Positions 34,560 through 45,367 of a stretch of DNA of 64,000 nucleotides are shown piece by piece (position 1 is the stretch's first letter; each line of letters begins with the position of its first letter). Both the position numbers and the translations under genes were made by a program. Below the pieces are notes generated by a model. It was given only the letters and a program-made list of their open reading frames with translations, was not told the DNA's origin and searched no databases. Source of the DNA: Gnetum montanum (taxonomy: Eukaryota; Streptophyta; Gnetopsida; Gnetales; Gnetaceae); assembly GCA_015680685.1 (NCBI GenBank), contig MNCI01020350.1:141002-205001 (forward strand). Reading direction: 5' to 3'.

Positions 34560-35447
34560 TTACTACTAGATCATGAATATTTGAGATGATGCATTCATCA
34601 ACTTTGTTATATTTTCTTAACATTTGATTAACTAAAAGGATAGAATTAGGTAATTACGGAACATAGAATATGTCATGGACTTGGGGTGACCATTATCAAG
34701 AACAATTTAACACTTTCCAATGCCTTCAATTTTTACATAAGTTCCATCACCTCTTTTAATTGACCTAAGAATCTTATCATCCTTAAACTGTATGAAACAA
34801 TCATTATGAGAAGTCATATGATTACTACATCCACTATCAAATATCCATGTAGAAGGACTAATTTGTTTACTCATGTAGAAAGCAGAAAAATTAATGTTAG
34901 AATCATTGCCTACTTGCTTACCTTTATCTTGGGTTGATGAAGAATCTCCTCCTTGTTGTGCTTAATTATTGTGTTCTTGAATGGTGAGGTTTTGTAATCC
35001 CATTTTCTACCAATGCTTTTTCTCCATGTGACATTTCTTGTTACAATACTTACATAATGGAATTGATGATGATGGTATAAAGATGCTACTCCTTTATTAG
35101 AAGTTGGATCTTCCACCTTCTCTTCTTCCACTTGGACCTCCTTCTCTACCTTTGAAATTTGATGACTACTTTTCTTAAGATGATGCTTTACTACATTTAA
35201 AATTTATTCTTTCTTTTTCTATTCTTCTTTGACCTCTAGCTCTTGAAAGATTTTGAGCAACATAGATATTATCTTTCCTTCATGATGAAGAATTTTTTAA
35301 CTCTTGGAGAGCCCTTAGGCATGATATAAGTTTATTTAATGTATAAGTAAAGGGATCTTTGGTTAGGACTATGGTTCCACAACATTAATAAATCTATAGT
35401 TATCATACAACATAACCATGAATTTATGCATCTTTTGTTATATGAAG
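34560..35447 (-). pseudogene. Ty1/copia gag-protease fragment
   Basis: Minus strand. Reads from about 35440 leftwards: PFTYTLNKLISCLRALQELK (gag), a zinc knuckle CKYCNKKCHMEKKH in which the last Cys is His, then STWIFDSGCSNHMTS, the copia protease active-site block, and GDGTYVKIEGIGK. Several stops. RT and integrase are not present; the right side is cut by element C. Confidence 0.7.
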
Positions 35448-36387
35448 TGATGAGTGTCAAAGTGTCAAGTTGACGTGCCCTTATTGACGTGGCCTCGTCG
35501 ATGGGGCCCCGTTTACGTGGTGTTGCCCTATCGACAAGGCCATGTCAACATAGCATTTGCTATGTTGATGGGGCCTTGTCAACGTCGCGCTAGAGCAAAA
35601 ATTATAAATATAAGCTTCCAGCTGTGTTTATGGGCATTTAAGTTATAGTAGTAGTAGAGCTCTTACAGTTTATCTATTTGAAAGTTAAAATATTTTCCTG
35701 AGTGCCCGCAACAAGAATCATTGAGTAGATGAATCTTTATTCAAGCATTGTTGTACCTAAGCATGATAGTGTGTATGGAAATAAAGATGAGCTTCTTGAT
35801 AAACCTTGCAGCATTCTGGATAGTTTAGTTGTTTTATTCATGCATTTAATATCTTCAGTTATTTATTCAATGTTTTCCAATAATTAAGCTAATTATGTAA
35901 TTAAACAAGATAAGCTAGATAGATTAAATACATAAGTATGATTGCTTCGAGCGTAACATGTATTCGCTTGGTAATCCTAGCAGCATTATTGCTTAGTGTG
36001 CCTAGTAGCGTAGCACTTGGTAACCCAGCAGTGGATACATGGGTTTAGGACATGTATGGAAAGTGGGATCAAATGCTTATGGTAGGACTAGTTAGAGATT
36101 AATGAGTTAGTTAAAGTAAATTAGTCATTAAATTACTTTATGTCTCTCTTCAAGCATCAACAAACATAAAACATAAAATGATAAAAATCATATGCCTCAA
36201 TTACACATAATCATATCTTTCTACTTCACAAGTGTAATTGGGAAGACAAAAAATGACCTTAGGGCAAGGTTCATTGCCTAGAAGACTAGTGCATTGGAAA
36301 CTATAGAGTTCACAAAATTTGATCGGATCATGCGTAAACGCTTTGTGATTCGTATGGTTGGGTGTAGAGGTACCTCGTCACTCATCA
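35448..36387 (+). repeat. 5' LTR of element C
   Basis: TGATGAGTGTCAAAG...CACTCATCA, 940 bp. Downstream half matches the LTRs of A, B and D, but the U3 has no GATATC: it holds TGACGTGGCC / TCGATGGGGCC / GTCAAC motifs before the TATA box TATAAATA (35603-35610). Confidence 0.8.
35471..35583 (+). promoter_or_regulatory. U3 motif array (GTTGAC/GGCC) of element C LTR
   Basis: TGACGT at 35471 and 35485 (14 bp apart), GGCC at 35491 and 35505 (14 bp), ACGTGG at 35487 and 35515 (28 bp), GTCAAC at 35544 and 35578 (34 bp). The location before the TATA box and the 14-bp step match the GATATC arrays of sister elements, with a different motif. Confidence 0.6.
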
Positions 36388-36388
36388 T

Positions 36389-36406
36389 TGGTGCCTTTGC
36401 AGGGAC
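36389..36406 (+). other. Primer binding site of element C
   Basis: TGGTGCCTTTGCAGGGAC, one base after the LTR; a diverged form of the tRNA-Asp-like site in A and M. Confidence 0.55.
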
Positions 36407-36536
36407 TCTATTTATTGAGACGTGCACTATCTAGGATTAGTGAACATTATTAATATCGTTGGATGAACCAAGGTCAACATCGCTCTCACCCGACACATAA
36501 TTACAAAAGCACATTGATATTTTACTTGTTTGCAAA

Positions 36537-38900
36537 ATGTCTTCTTCTTCTTGCAGGTAGGAAGATGTCAAACTATAGGTTCCACTACAGTGAAAAGTGA
36601 TATATACTCATCCAGATGAGTATGTACCTAACTTCACCTTCATCCTACACCAGGATGAGCAATTATGATGGTGTGATATGGAGGGCAACATTGCCCCCCA
36701 ATCAATCTATGCCTGTGATGCTGCTTCAAACACTTAAGAAGTTAGGCATCCATGATCTTCAAGAGGAGTACGTTATGCATGATTATGACTTTTGGGACTA
36801 CTGTCCCATTGACACACAATGTAGAAGAGATTGACATAAGGAGAAGAATCATGAATCTCTTAAGGAACAACAGTTCACCAACCCCTTATTCTTGCTAAAC
36901 GAAGATGATAATGAGGGCCCTCCCTCTAAAGGCTCTCAACATGAAAATTATCCACCCCTAGTTACTGATGATGGGATGTGAACCTAAATCTAGATTCCAC
37001 TATCAACATTCTAGGTTTAGGAAAAGATGACAGTCAAGGCAGGGGCTCAGACAAGCATCAAGATAATAAGAAATCTAATGACCGTGGATGTGACGATTGA
37101 AGGGAAGTTGGCAGACACCATGGTGGTGATAGTCCTCCTCCCTCTTTGCCCTCATCATTTGCATCCTCTTCTTCCTCTTTCTCTAATTTTGAAGGACATC
37201 GTAGAAGAAACAACCATGATGGAGGTGTACAATAGAACAATAATACTGACCGTCATGCCCATAATAATCAAAGGGGTAATAAAGGACATCATCGGTGATA
37301 ATAGAATAATGATGATAATGAGCCTCTATTGGCAACTCGAAGCATTCTCAACATTGTAGAGGCAGTCAAGATTCCAAATAGGCATGTGAAAGATAGTTGG
37401 ATCAAGTGTTTAGACATGAACAACATCCTAAGATTTGAGGGGGGATACAACTTTCATTGGTAGACACATTTACAAGCTTTCCATGATGCTTGTGCCTTAC
37501 AAAACATTGAAAATGATTGGTAGAAACTCAAGCTCTTCCCTAGGATACTCATCAAAGAGGCTAAAAGCTAATATTGATCCTTAAAGTTGGAATCTATCTC
37601 CCAATGGAGTACAATGCTTGATTTGTTTAATGATAAATACCAGATGTACTCTAGAGTGTTTAATTTGAGAAGGCAAATCCAAGGCTGGAAATAGGAAATG
37701 CATGAACCCTTGGATGTCGCCATGGATAGATATGATTCTCTCATACACTAATGTCCTAGCCATGATTATTTTATAGGGAACAGCTCCACCACATCATAGA
37801 TGGACTTAGAGTAGAAATTAGAAGAAATCTTGGGGTTTATGCCCATGGGAGACCATCCAAATTAAAAGCTCATTAGATACAAAGGCTAATAGAGTAGGTG
37901 GCAAAAGAAGAAGCTGAGTTGTGAAAAAGGGAAAGTGCAAAAGAATATAATAAGGATCCTTCCATCAGGAAAAGAGAGGTCCAATTTTGTGATGAGGAGG
38001 AGTCACCACTTGACGAAGTAGTGAATAAGAAAACCTTGCCTATTCAAAAACCTATTTTCAACATTTTGACAAAGGTTGATAAACTATGGGACTCTTTGAA
38101 TGAAAATTTCTAAACTGCTATGAAGATTGTTGAAGCATCTAAAGAGTAGAATAGTGATTATGATTGCAGGAGGTAGAAAGAAGTTGAATGTGCCTACTAG
38201 AGAGGTAAGGGAAAAGCTACTATAGTAGAGGAAGTTGTGGAGATGGACTTTGATATGATACTAGTTGTGACATCTGTCAATATGAACATCTAAAGGGATG
38301 TTGTCCTATTGTGTTACACTTACAAGAGTCTACGGTGTACGCATTAAATCCTCGACTAGCAAGAAGGCAAGCACCTAGATGATTGCCTTATCCTCAAGGT
38401 AATCCAAGATAGTCCCACTAGCAATAATAAGCTTATTATCCAAGTGGAGCTCCACCACAACCATATGAGCAATACCAATAGTTACACCAACCATAATTGT
38501 GGTGAATGCCATTGCTAAGATAGCAATACCCTTACAGGCAATCAAATCCATACATGTACTATGTTTAGCAACCCATTTCTCCATGAAGCTCTGCAAGCCA
38601 CACCTTATTCCAACATCACTATTACCCTATAGAGTACCATCGAACTCATTCACCATCTACTGTAGGGGAGCACCCATATCCATACCACCCTCCACATCTA
38701 TCTGCACACATTCCTCTACCCTCTACCCAGTTACCTCCTACTTCATCCATGCAAGGTGAAATTCCCCCACAGTCGTAGCAATGAAATGCTAGGAGGGTTG
38801 TGAATTTACAATTGGCCTTCCAACAGAGTGGTTTGGATAATAGATCCAGGCAATGACCATTTTTTTTAATCCAATAGTTCTTAAAAACCCTCACAACCTA
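36537..38900 (+). pseudogene. gag: gag of element C
   Basis: ATG at 36537 (MSSSSCR), then HPDEYVPNFTFILHQDEQ-like block, gag domain from DMNNILRFEGGYN (about 37417) to KYQMYSRVFNLRRQIQGW, and knuckle CDICQYEHLKGCC near 38270. Where A has TGG-TAC-CAG (25451), C has TAA-TAT-TGA, and A CAA corresponds to TAG. No continuous frame longer than about 110 codons. Confidence 0.65.
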
Positions 38901-38974
38901 ATGTAGCTAGTCACCCTATATCTCCAACACCCTCATCCTCTACATCAAATACATTTGAGTGCCCTTTAAACCAA

Positions 38975-39500
38975 ATGCCGCATCAAATCTGCACTATGAT
39001 GCTAACTCATGCTATTTTCAATTAGATCAAGGTTGACAATCTTCCCATGAAAATATCTGACCTAGGAAGTCCTCTTATTTACTTACAAATCGCTGGACCT
39101 AAGCCATGCAAGGCACTCATTGATTTTGATTTTGATCTTGATATCATCTTCTATGACATGTATAGGGCTTGGAACCTACCACTTCTTAAGAAGAGCAACA
39201 TTCATTTTGAATTGGAAAACTAATCAATCACTATCCCTTCGAGGTTAGTGGAGGACTTTGTGACCATAGTTAGTGGGTGGTCCTATCTTGCTGATTTTCT
39301 AGTGATCAAGGTTGAGAACTACAAAGGTGACTTCCCCATCATTATGGGAAGGACATGGTCAAGCACAGTTGATGCTCAAATGGGAATAAGGGACCTATCC
39401 TTGGAAATTTCCAAGGAAAATAAATTTGGACACTTAGAGAAGAAGTGTGTTCCATGCATCACATATAGTGATAACTGGTGCAATTGTGTGCAGAAAATTT
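38975..39500 (+). pseudogene. Protease remnant of element C, active site lost
   Basis: Aligns with A: SPLIYLQIAGPKPCKALID, then DFDFDLDIIFYDMYRAWN where A has DSGSEVSLISQGMHQAWN, so the catalytic DSG is gone. Continues GWSYLADFLVIKVENYKGDF and PIIMGRTWSSTVDAQMGIRD. Confidence 0.65.
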
Positions 39501-39665
39501 GATCCATCAACAATACATACATTAAAGCATGTAATCAGTGTGCATATGACATAGATATCCAAAGGTGTCTGTACATAATAGCCACAAAATAAGAAGGCAT
39601 CCAGTGATCAACAATTGACTCTGACAACAACACATTATGCATAAAACCAACTAAGAGCCTAACAT

Positions 39666-40940
39666 GTGCCTATGTCAAAGGCATGGATGAACTTAAGCAA
39701 GTTCATCACCAAATCTCTGATGATGCCACAAGGTTTGGACTTTAGGAAGAGACAACAGTTTCTTTATCGTGCAAAGCACTTTATGGAAATCAATAGACAC
39801 CTTTACAAGGTGTACGCCAATGGCCTGGTTCATTGGTGTGTCCCTGACGTAGATCAACTATGCATTTTTCACGATGCTCATGAAGGCCCTTATGGAGGCC
39901 ACCATGCTGGGAGATGCATAGCCATAAGAATCTTGATGGCGAGATACTATTGGCCTACAATATTTAGGGATGTCCACCATTTTATTTGATCTTGTGAATG
40001 TTATCAATGAGATGGTGGGATGACTGCTCGAATGGAGGATCCTTAATAGTGGATTCAACAATTGGAGCCCTTTGACATATGGGGCATTGACTTCATGGAT
40101 CCCATCACATCCATGTCCAATGGAAAGGTTTATATCATCATAACAATTGACTACTAGACCAAATTGGCAAAAGCAGCAACCGTCACTAACTGTACATCAT
40201 TCACTACTATTAGATTTGTACAACAAACTGTTGTCAATAGGTTTGGGGTGCCACGTGCACTAATTTCTAACAATGGAACTTACTTTATAGGTGCCACCTT
40301 CTGAAAACTTATGCAACACTTGGGGATCAAACATAAATTAACAACACCCTATCACCCCAAGTCAATTGTCAAGTAGAGGTAACTAATAGGGAGATCACAA
40401 AGATCCTAATAAGGACCATAAGCAAATAGAGGAGACATTGGAGCACAAAACTCAACGATGCCCTATGGGCTTATCACTCAACATGGAAACTCCCTATTGG
40501 CTACTCTCCCTATCAGCTGGTGTACAAAAAACTTCCAATGTTCCTGATCCAATCTGAGCTTTGTACACTCTCAACAGCTTGTGACTTGGACCTTAACCTA
40601 AGCCTAGCACAAAGAGAAAGATTGATCAACCTAAATGTGCTAGATGAAAATCAATTAGTAGCCTTATCTTTGAATGAAGTGCAGAAGGCATTCAACAAGC
40701 AACAACATGGCCTAAGAATATGAAAAGTAGAATTTCAACTAGGAGATAAGGTTCTCTATTGGAACCTTAGAAAACTAAATTCCAAACGTTGTGGGAGGGA
40801 CCTTATATAACTTCTGAAACCTTTCCCTCTGGGGCCATGACCATATACAAACTTGAGATCCTAAGTAAAAAGGAGTTGGTCAACATCCAATAAGTAAAGC
40901 TTTTCCATGAGCCCAAGCAAGCTAGTACAACAAATACCTC
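39666..40940 (+). pseudogene. Integrase of element C
   Basis: HHCC zinc domain (FHDAHEGPYGGHH ... SCECYQ), core with WGIDFMDPITSMSNG and RALISNNGTYF (second catalytic Asp changed to Asn), and a C-terminal region DLDLNLSLAQRERLINLNVL, FQLGDKVLYWNLRKL. The DLDL-x6-RL-x-LN-x-LDE pattern is typical of Athila-type gypsy integrases. Several stops. RT and RNase H that should precede it are absent. Confidence 0.75.
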
Positions 40941-42540
40941 AACAGATGGACAACCATGTTTAATTTCTCAGATCTCCTCCTTTCAACCTAAGCATGGGAA
41001 AGATGCCCATTTTTGGTAAATCATCCATATGGGTCCTTAGTTTTTCTATGTTTTATTTTCCACATTTTTGATTTTGCAAGTTATTTATTTTATAACTTTG
41101 TGATTTTTAAAATTTTTCATATTTTTACACCATTTTTTATTTTACACCATCATTAGTACATTTGAATCTTCATTGGATATTTTACACTTTCTTATATATT
41201 TTATTTTGTTTGAGTGTGATTTTCAAATTTCTGCTAATAAACATGCTTTGTGCTAATAGGACATAGTGGTGCTGTGGCTGCTACTAATGATGGTTTGTGC
41301 TTTATGTTTGGTTTGCTAATGTCTAGTTTCCATTTTTGAATTTTTGTACTAATGACTTAGTTATGGTTTCTTTTTCATGGAACAAGAAGTGAGTCCATGA
41401 CATCCACCCATTCACAAACTCTATGGTTTTTCTTGTTTTGGAAGTTTGAGGTCTCTTTCATTAAATCAACTTTTAATAAATTTGTGGCCTTGGTAGTTTT
41501 TGGAATTGGGAAGGATTCAAAGGTTTGAATAGGGTGTGACTTCAAGGGGACTTAATACTCTTTGTACTCTTCTACTTACTTAGGTGCTTGAGTGTTTTTC
41601 ATTGACTTATCGTTCCATGTTCCAATAACAGGAAGTGAAATAAAGTCTTCGCATGGTGTGGTTCCCATTCAAAAAGAAAAATAAATAAACACAAAAAAAA
41701 AACATGATGGGAATTCAAAGCACACCCCTTAGACAAAATAAACAAGCTACAGGAATTGGTTATGGGACTAGAAAGACATGTTACCCATGCCTGAAGGTCC
41801 CCTCTAACTAAGGCCCTATCTTACTTTCTACTTCTCTTTTTTTCTCTTTATGGAATGATGGTTGTTTTGTGGAAGCACTCTTATGTCTCAAGGGGATCGA
41901 TCAGTCTTGGAGTGGCAATGTGAAGTCACTGAAAGAGGTTGGTTTTGGTTTGAACTAAGGATGGATCTTCTTTGGTCATTTCTAAACATGAACTCCATAA
42001 GGGACTTCTTATGACCTTAGTTTGAAATTCCATTCCACCTTCCTCATCATCCATTTATGTTGACCATAACTCACCTCATTGCCAATGTGCATGTTTTTGA
42101 TTTTGTGTCTTGGTTTAACATATTTGAATTCTTAGGCAGAATCTTTCGAGTTTTGGTCTTCAACTTCCATCGACCATTAGTCAACTATGGGGCCCATGGA
42201 CTCCTTAGGTTGAGTTTATGCATGGGAAAAAAGGGCATGTGCATGCTATGGGGAGGATCCACTTGCATATCCCTTGGTCAATTTTTTTAAACACCTTATC
42301 CTTAGGCATTCTTGCAACCTGAATCTTTCGTACACTCGTCTTCTACATCACACCATGTGTTCCTTTACAAATTTTATTCATTAAACATATTCTCCATCAA
42401 AATTTTCAATTTTTGAGCTTTCAAAGATCCTATTCAATGATTTTATCATATTCTTTGCTTTTTTGAGATTCCATGGACCCCGAATCCATTGAAAAATTCA
42501 CTATATTTTTTGAGATATTGATATTTGAAAATTTTTAATA
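40941..42540 (+). other. Non-coding block of element C
   Basis: Post-integrase T-rich tract (41040-41180) and the conserved block seen in A, F and M (AAAGCACACCCCTTAGAC at about 41710). No ORF except a short unrecognised frame at 42057-42290. Confidence 0.6.
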
Positions 42541-43074
42541 ATGGGCCCGTATATCGGGCCCTATCGACAGAGTTGATCTATATATGAGGCCCTGTATACA
42601 AAGCCCCATCAATGTAAGGAAAAAATAGTATATATATGCATGATCCCACTTGAAAACTATTACATTTTCTCATAAACATCAAGGGAGTTTTTCAATTTTT
42701 CAGAGCTTAGAACCTTCCAAAGCTCATAACTTACGAACCATTTATTTAAATCACTCTGTTCTTCAACCTTGTAGCTATCAGATGTAAGCTCTTCATTGTG
42801 GAGGTTACAAATGTGCTATTTTTGATAGAAAATTTTTCACGATTTTTCTAACTCTCACAAAGGTTTAACCTAGAAATCAACTATCAAACATGAAATTATA
42901 AGAGTTAAACCTTTCCAACGAGCTTTGGTAACATTTATAATAAATAATTAATAAAATAATCAATCTACCATGATCCAGTCTTAGCTAAAGTGTAACTAAC
43001 TAACGAGAGAAGGTATTCAAAAATTTAAAGTTACACATTATATCTGCTAATCCATGGATGTGTTGTGACCACAG
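42541..43074 (+). promoter_or_regulatory. Internal promoter and leader intron of ORF X (element C)
   Basis: ATGGGCCCGTATATCGGGCC, CTATCGACAG, GAGGCCCTG and AGCCCCATCAATG motifs (GGCC-type at 42543, 42556, 42587, 42602) are followed by a TATA-like TATATATA at 42629-42636. A leader follows with a candidate donor ATGTAAGCT near 42784, and the acceptor GTGACCACAG abuts the ATG at 43075. The motif type resembles the U3 of this element, not the GATATC type of element M. Confidence 0.5.
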
Positions 43075-44360
43075 ATGGCACCAAAAGGAAAGCACACATA
43101 GGAAGCAGGACCATCCCAACCAAGGGAGAAATGGCTTAGAATGGGAAGGGGCCAAGAACAACCCCAGGAAGAACTACATACAATCCATGCCATAGGTCCT
43201 CTTAGAGAAGAGGTAGAAGTGAAATCTATCTGATAGATTTCGAAACCAACAATAGTAATAGGACACTCCCATTAGGATGATGCGCCAAGACAACTAGCAA
43301 ATCTTGAGATGACCTTAATAGAGGCCTGCCTAAATCAAATCAAATCAATAGAGATCCAACAATCGATGCTCAAGGAGTTAAACTTTGGCCCTTTCCTAAA
43401 TCATGCACCAAAAGAAGTGAAAGACCAACTAAAGACCTCTCCCATGTGGCCAATCATAACTTTCATTGGGGAGTGGTACATGGGAGAGATGTTTTTATTC
43501 TAGAATGATAGGTAGCCCAAATCAACTGTAAAAATCAAGGACATCTCAGTGTCCTGTTTGGCATAGGCCATTACTACAGTGCTTGGGTTGCCAGAAATGG
43601 GGGCAAACCTTACTAAGATCCCAATGTAGGTGGATCCTAGTATTAAGAAAGAATGGGTGCTATGGTGCTATGATGTCAACCACAAAGTGTTTGGCACACT
43701 CACATCTATAGAGAGGATCCATTATAAGATTGTAGCCTTCCAACTTAAGTCCATAGTGAGGTCAAGCAAAATCACCACCTTTTTTGCTAGAGCATTCGCC
43801 ACTCTATGTGGGAGATTGTCGATCAACCTTCTATAGTTGATCTATCTAGAGATGGAGAAGAGGTTTAAAGAAAATGAACGTAGAAGGTACTCCCGTTCCC
43901 ATGTCTCATTAGGAAACTTTGTCAAAGGGAAGGAATAGTTTGTTACACCAATGACATAGTCAGAACTATTTTGGTCACCAACTAGACAAAAATGATGAAG
44001 GATAAGACACCTGCAACCACTATTGAAGAAGAGAAGCATTGACCATGACCTCCACCTACCACTTAGACAACGATGCCAAACATCATTTCAATTGTCCAAT
44101 GGTTGCAAAAATACTAGGAATGGCTCTTGAGTAAACAAGATCAATGAGTAGGCATGAGTGGCAGGGACCCATTAGTGTATAGACTAGTAATAAGTCACCT
44201 CAATGAGGTGGCTTGAATAATCAGTTTGATGGATGGAGGTGGGTCCATTCTCTTGGCCCAAAGAATGTAGCTACCTATGAGGGCAAATCTAACCACTAGA
44301 GAGGTCATAGTATCTCTCACAAAACTCCCAAAAATCTCTAGGAATGCTACAACCTTCTTG
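43075..44360 (+). pseudogene. ORF X of element C
   Basis: MAPKGKHT-stop-EAGPSQPREK at 43075, then LNFGPFLNHAPKEVKDQL, SPMWPIITFIGEWYMGEM, EWVLWCYDVNHKVFGTLTS, RIHYKIVAFQL, ITTFFARAFATLCGRLSIN. These match element M in order (LNFESFAEFTLEAVRDHLKG, SPLWPVLSESGAWYLGE, VYFKIGTYHLF, IISTYAARGCVVLMGKVNA). Cut by element D before the coiled-coil half. Confidence 0.65.
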
Positions 44361-44365
44361 ATGTG

Positions 44366-45235
44366 TAATGAGTCATGATATTGGACCTGCGATATCGGAC
44401 CCTTGATATCGGGTACGTGATATTGGAGATGCCGAAGTGATATCAGACATGCGATATTGGAACTTGTCTCGTTGCCTATGAATAAGAGATAGGGGCACTT
44501 GGTTTTAGAGTTAGTTTTTCTTAGTCCCTTAGCTGAACTCTTGTAGTTTTCCCTTTCTAGAGTTAGAATTATTTCTAAGTGCTTGCAATAGGAGTTATTA
44601 AGTGAACAGATATTTATTTAAGCATTGTGTACTTGAGCACACTTTGTTTCTGGCAATAAAAACGAACTTCGTGATAAACCTTACAACATTTAGAATAGAT
44701 TAATTATTACTTTGAATGTTATTTACTATTATTTAATGTTATTTACTATTGGTTAATGGTTTCACTAGTAAATCAATGTTATTTTACAGAGTTGTTAATT
44801 ATCAATGAATTAGTACACTTAGCATGACCACTTCGAACATATGTGGAACACTTGGTAACCCAGCAACGATTAGTGTTTGGTAATCCTAGTAGTGTTACAC
44901 TAGTTCAGGATTAGTTCAGAGAGTGGGAATGAATGCTGGTGTTAGGACTAGTTAGAGAATAGTTAACTAGTTAAATCAAATTAGTTATTAAATTATTTCA
45001 TTTCTCCACTTTAAGCACCTGGAACATAAAACATAAAAAGGCATAAAAATTATACACCTCAAGTTTACTTAACCATACAATTATGCCTTACAATTAAGCT
45101 TGGGAAGACAACACTTGCACAACCCATCCTTGTTTTGTGTAAGTGCATAAACACTTAATACTTGGCGTTCGATTGGATTGCGTGTGAACGCTTGTATTCG
45201 TATGGTTGGGTATAGGGGTACCTCACTGCTCATCA
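44366..45235 (+). repeat. 5' LTR of element D
   Basis: TAATGAGTCATG...TGCTCATCA, 870 bp. Palindromes GATATC/GATATT at 44377, 44391, 44405, 44419, 44439 and 44453 (steps 14, 14, 14, 20, 14), then a degenerate TATA box CTATGAATAAGAG near 44476. Confidence 0.8.
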
Positions 45236-45236
45236 T

Positions 45237-45254
45237 TGGCACTGTTGGGGATTT
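45237..45254 (+). other. Primer binding site of element D
   Basis: TGGCACTGTTGGGGATTT, one base after the LTR; keeps TGGCAC-GTTG but has lost the CCGGGG part by a small deletion. Confidence 0.5.
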
Positions 45255-45367
45255 TGTTGTTTGTGCGTTGAGTAGAACTTAGGAAATTATTTTATCGTTG
45301 GAATGAACCCTTAGCATTAGCTATTCTACAATTGTAGGAAAGGGTATTTCACACTGAATTATTAATT

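Larger units (their letters stand above)
32323..34560. other. Unassigned DNA with SINE-like and tandem repeats
   Basis: Between elements B and C. Contains two SINE-like repeats and one tandem duplication. Short frames at 33778-34002 (minus) and 34205-34438 (plus) match nothing I know. ATTGGTATCGGGCT near 33670 resembles an initiator-Met primer site but no LTR accompanies it. Confidence 0.5.
35448..44365 (+). mobile_element. Element C: gag, protease, integrase, ORF X; RT missing
   Basis: 5' LTR 35448-36387, primer site 36389-36406, gag, protease, a jump at about 39500-39660 past RT and RNase H to integrase, non-coding block, second promoter region, and ORF X. It is cut by the LTR of element D at 44366, so its own 3' end is not seen. 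Most decayed of the set, with stops every few dozen codons. Confidence 0.75.
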
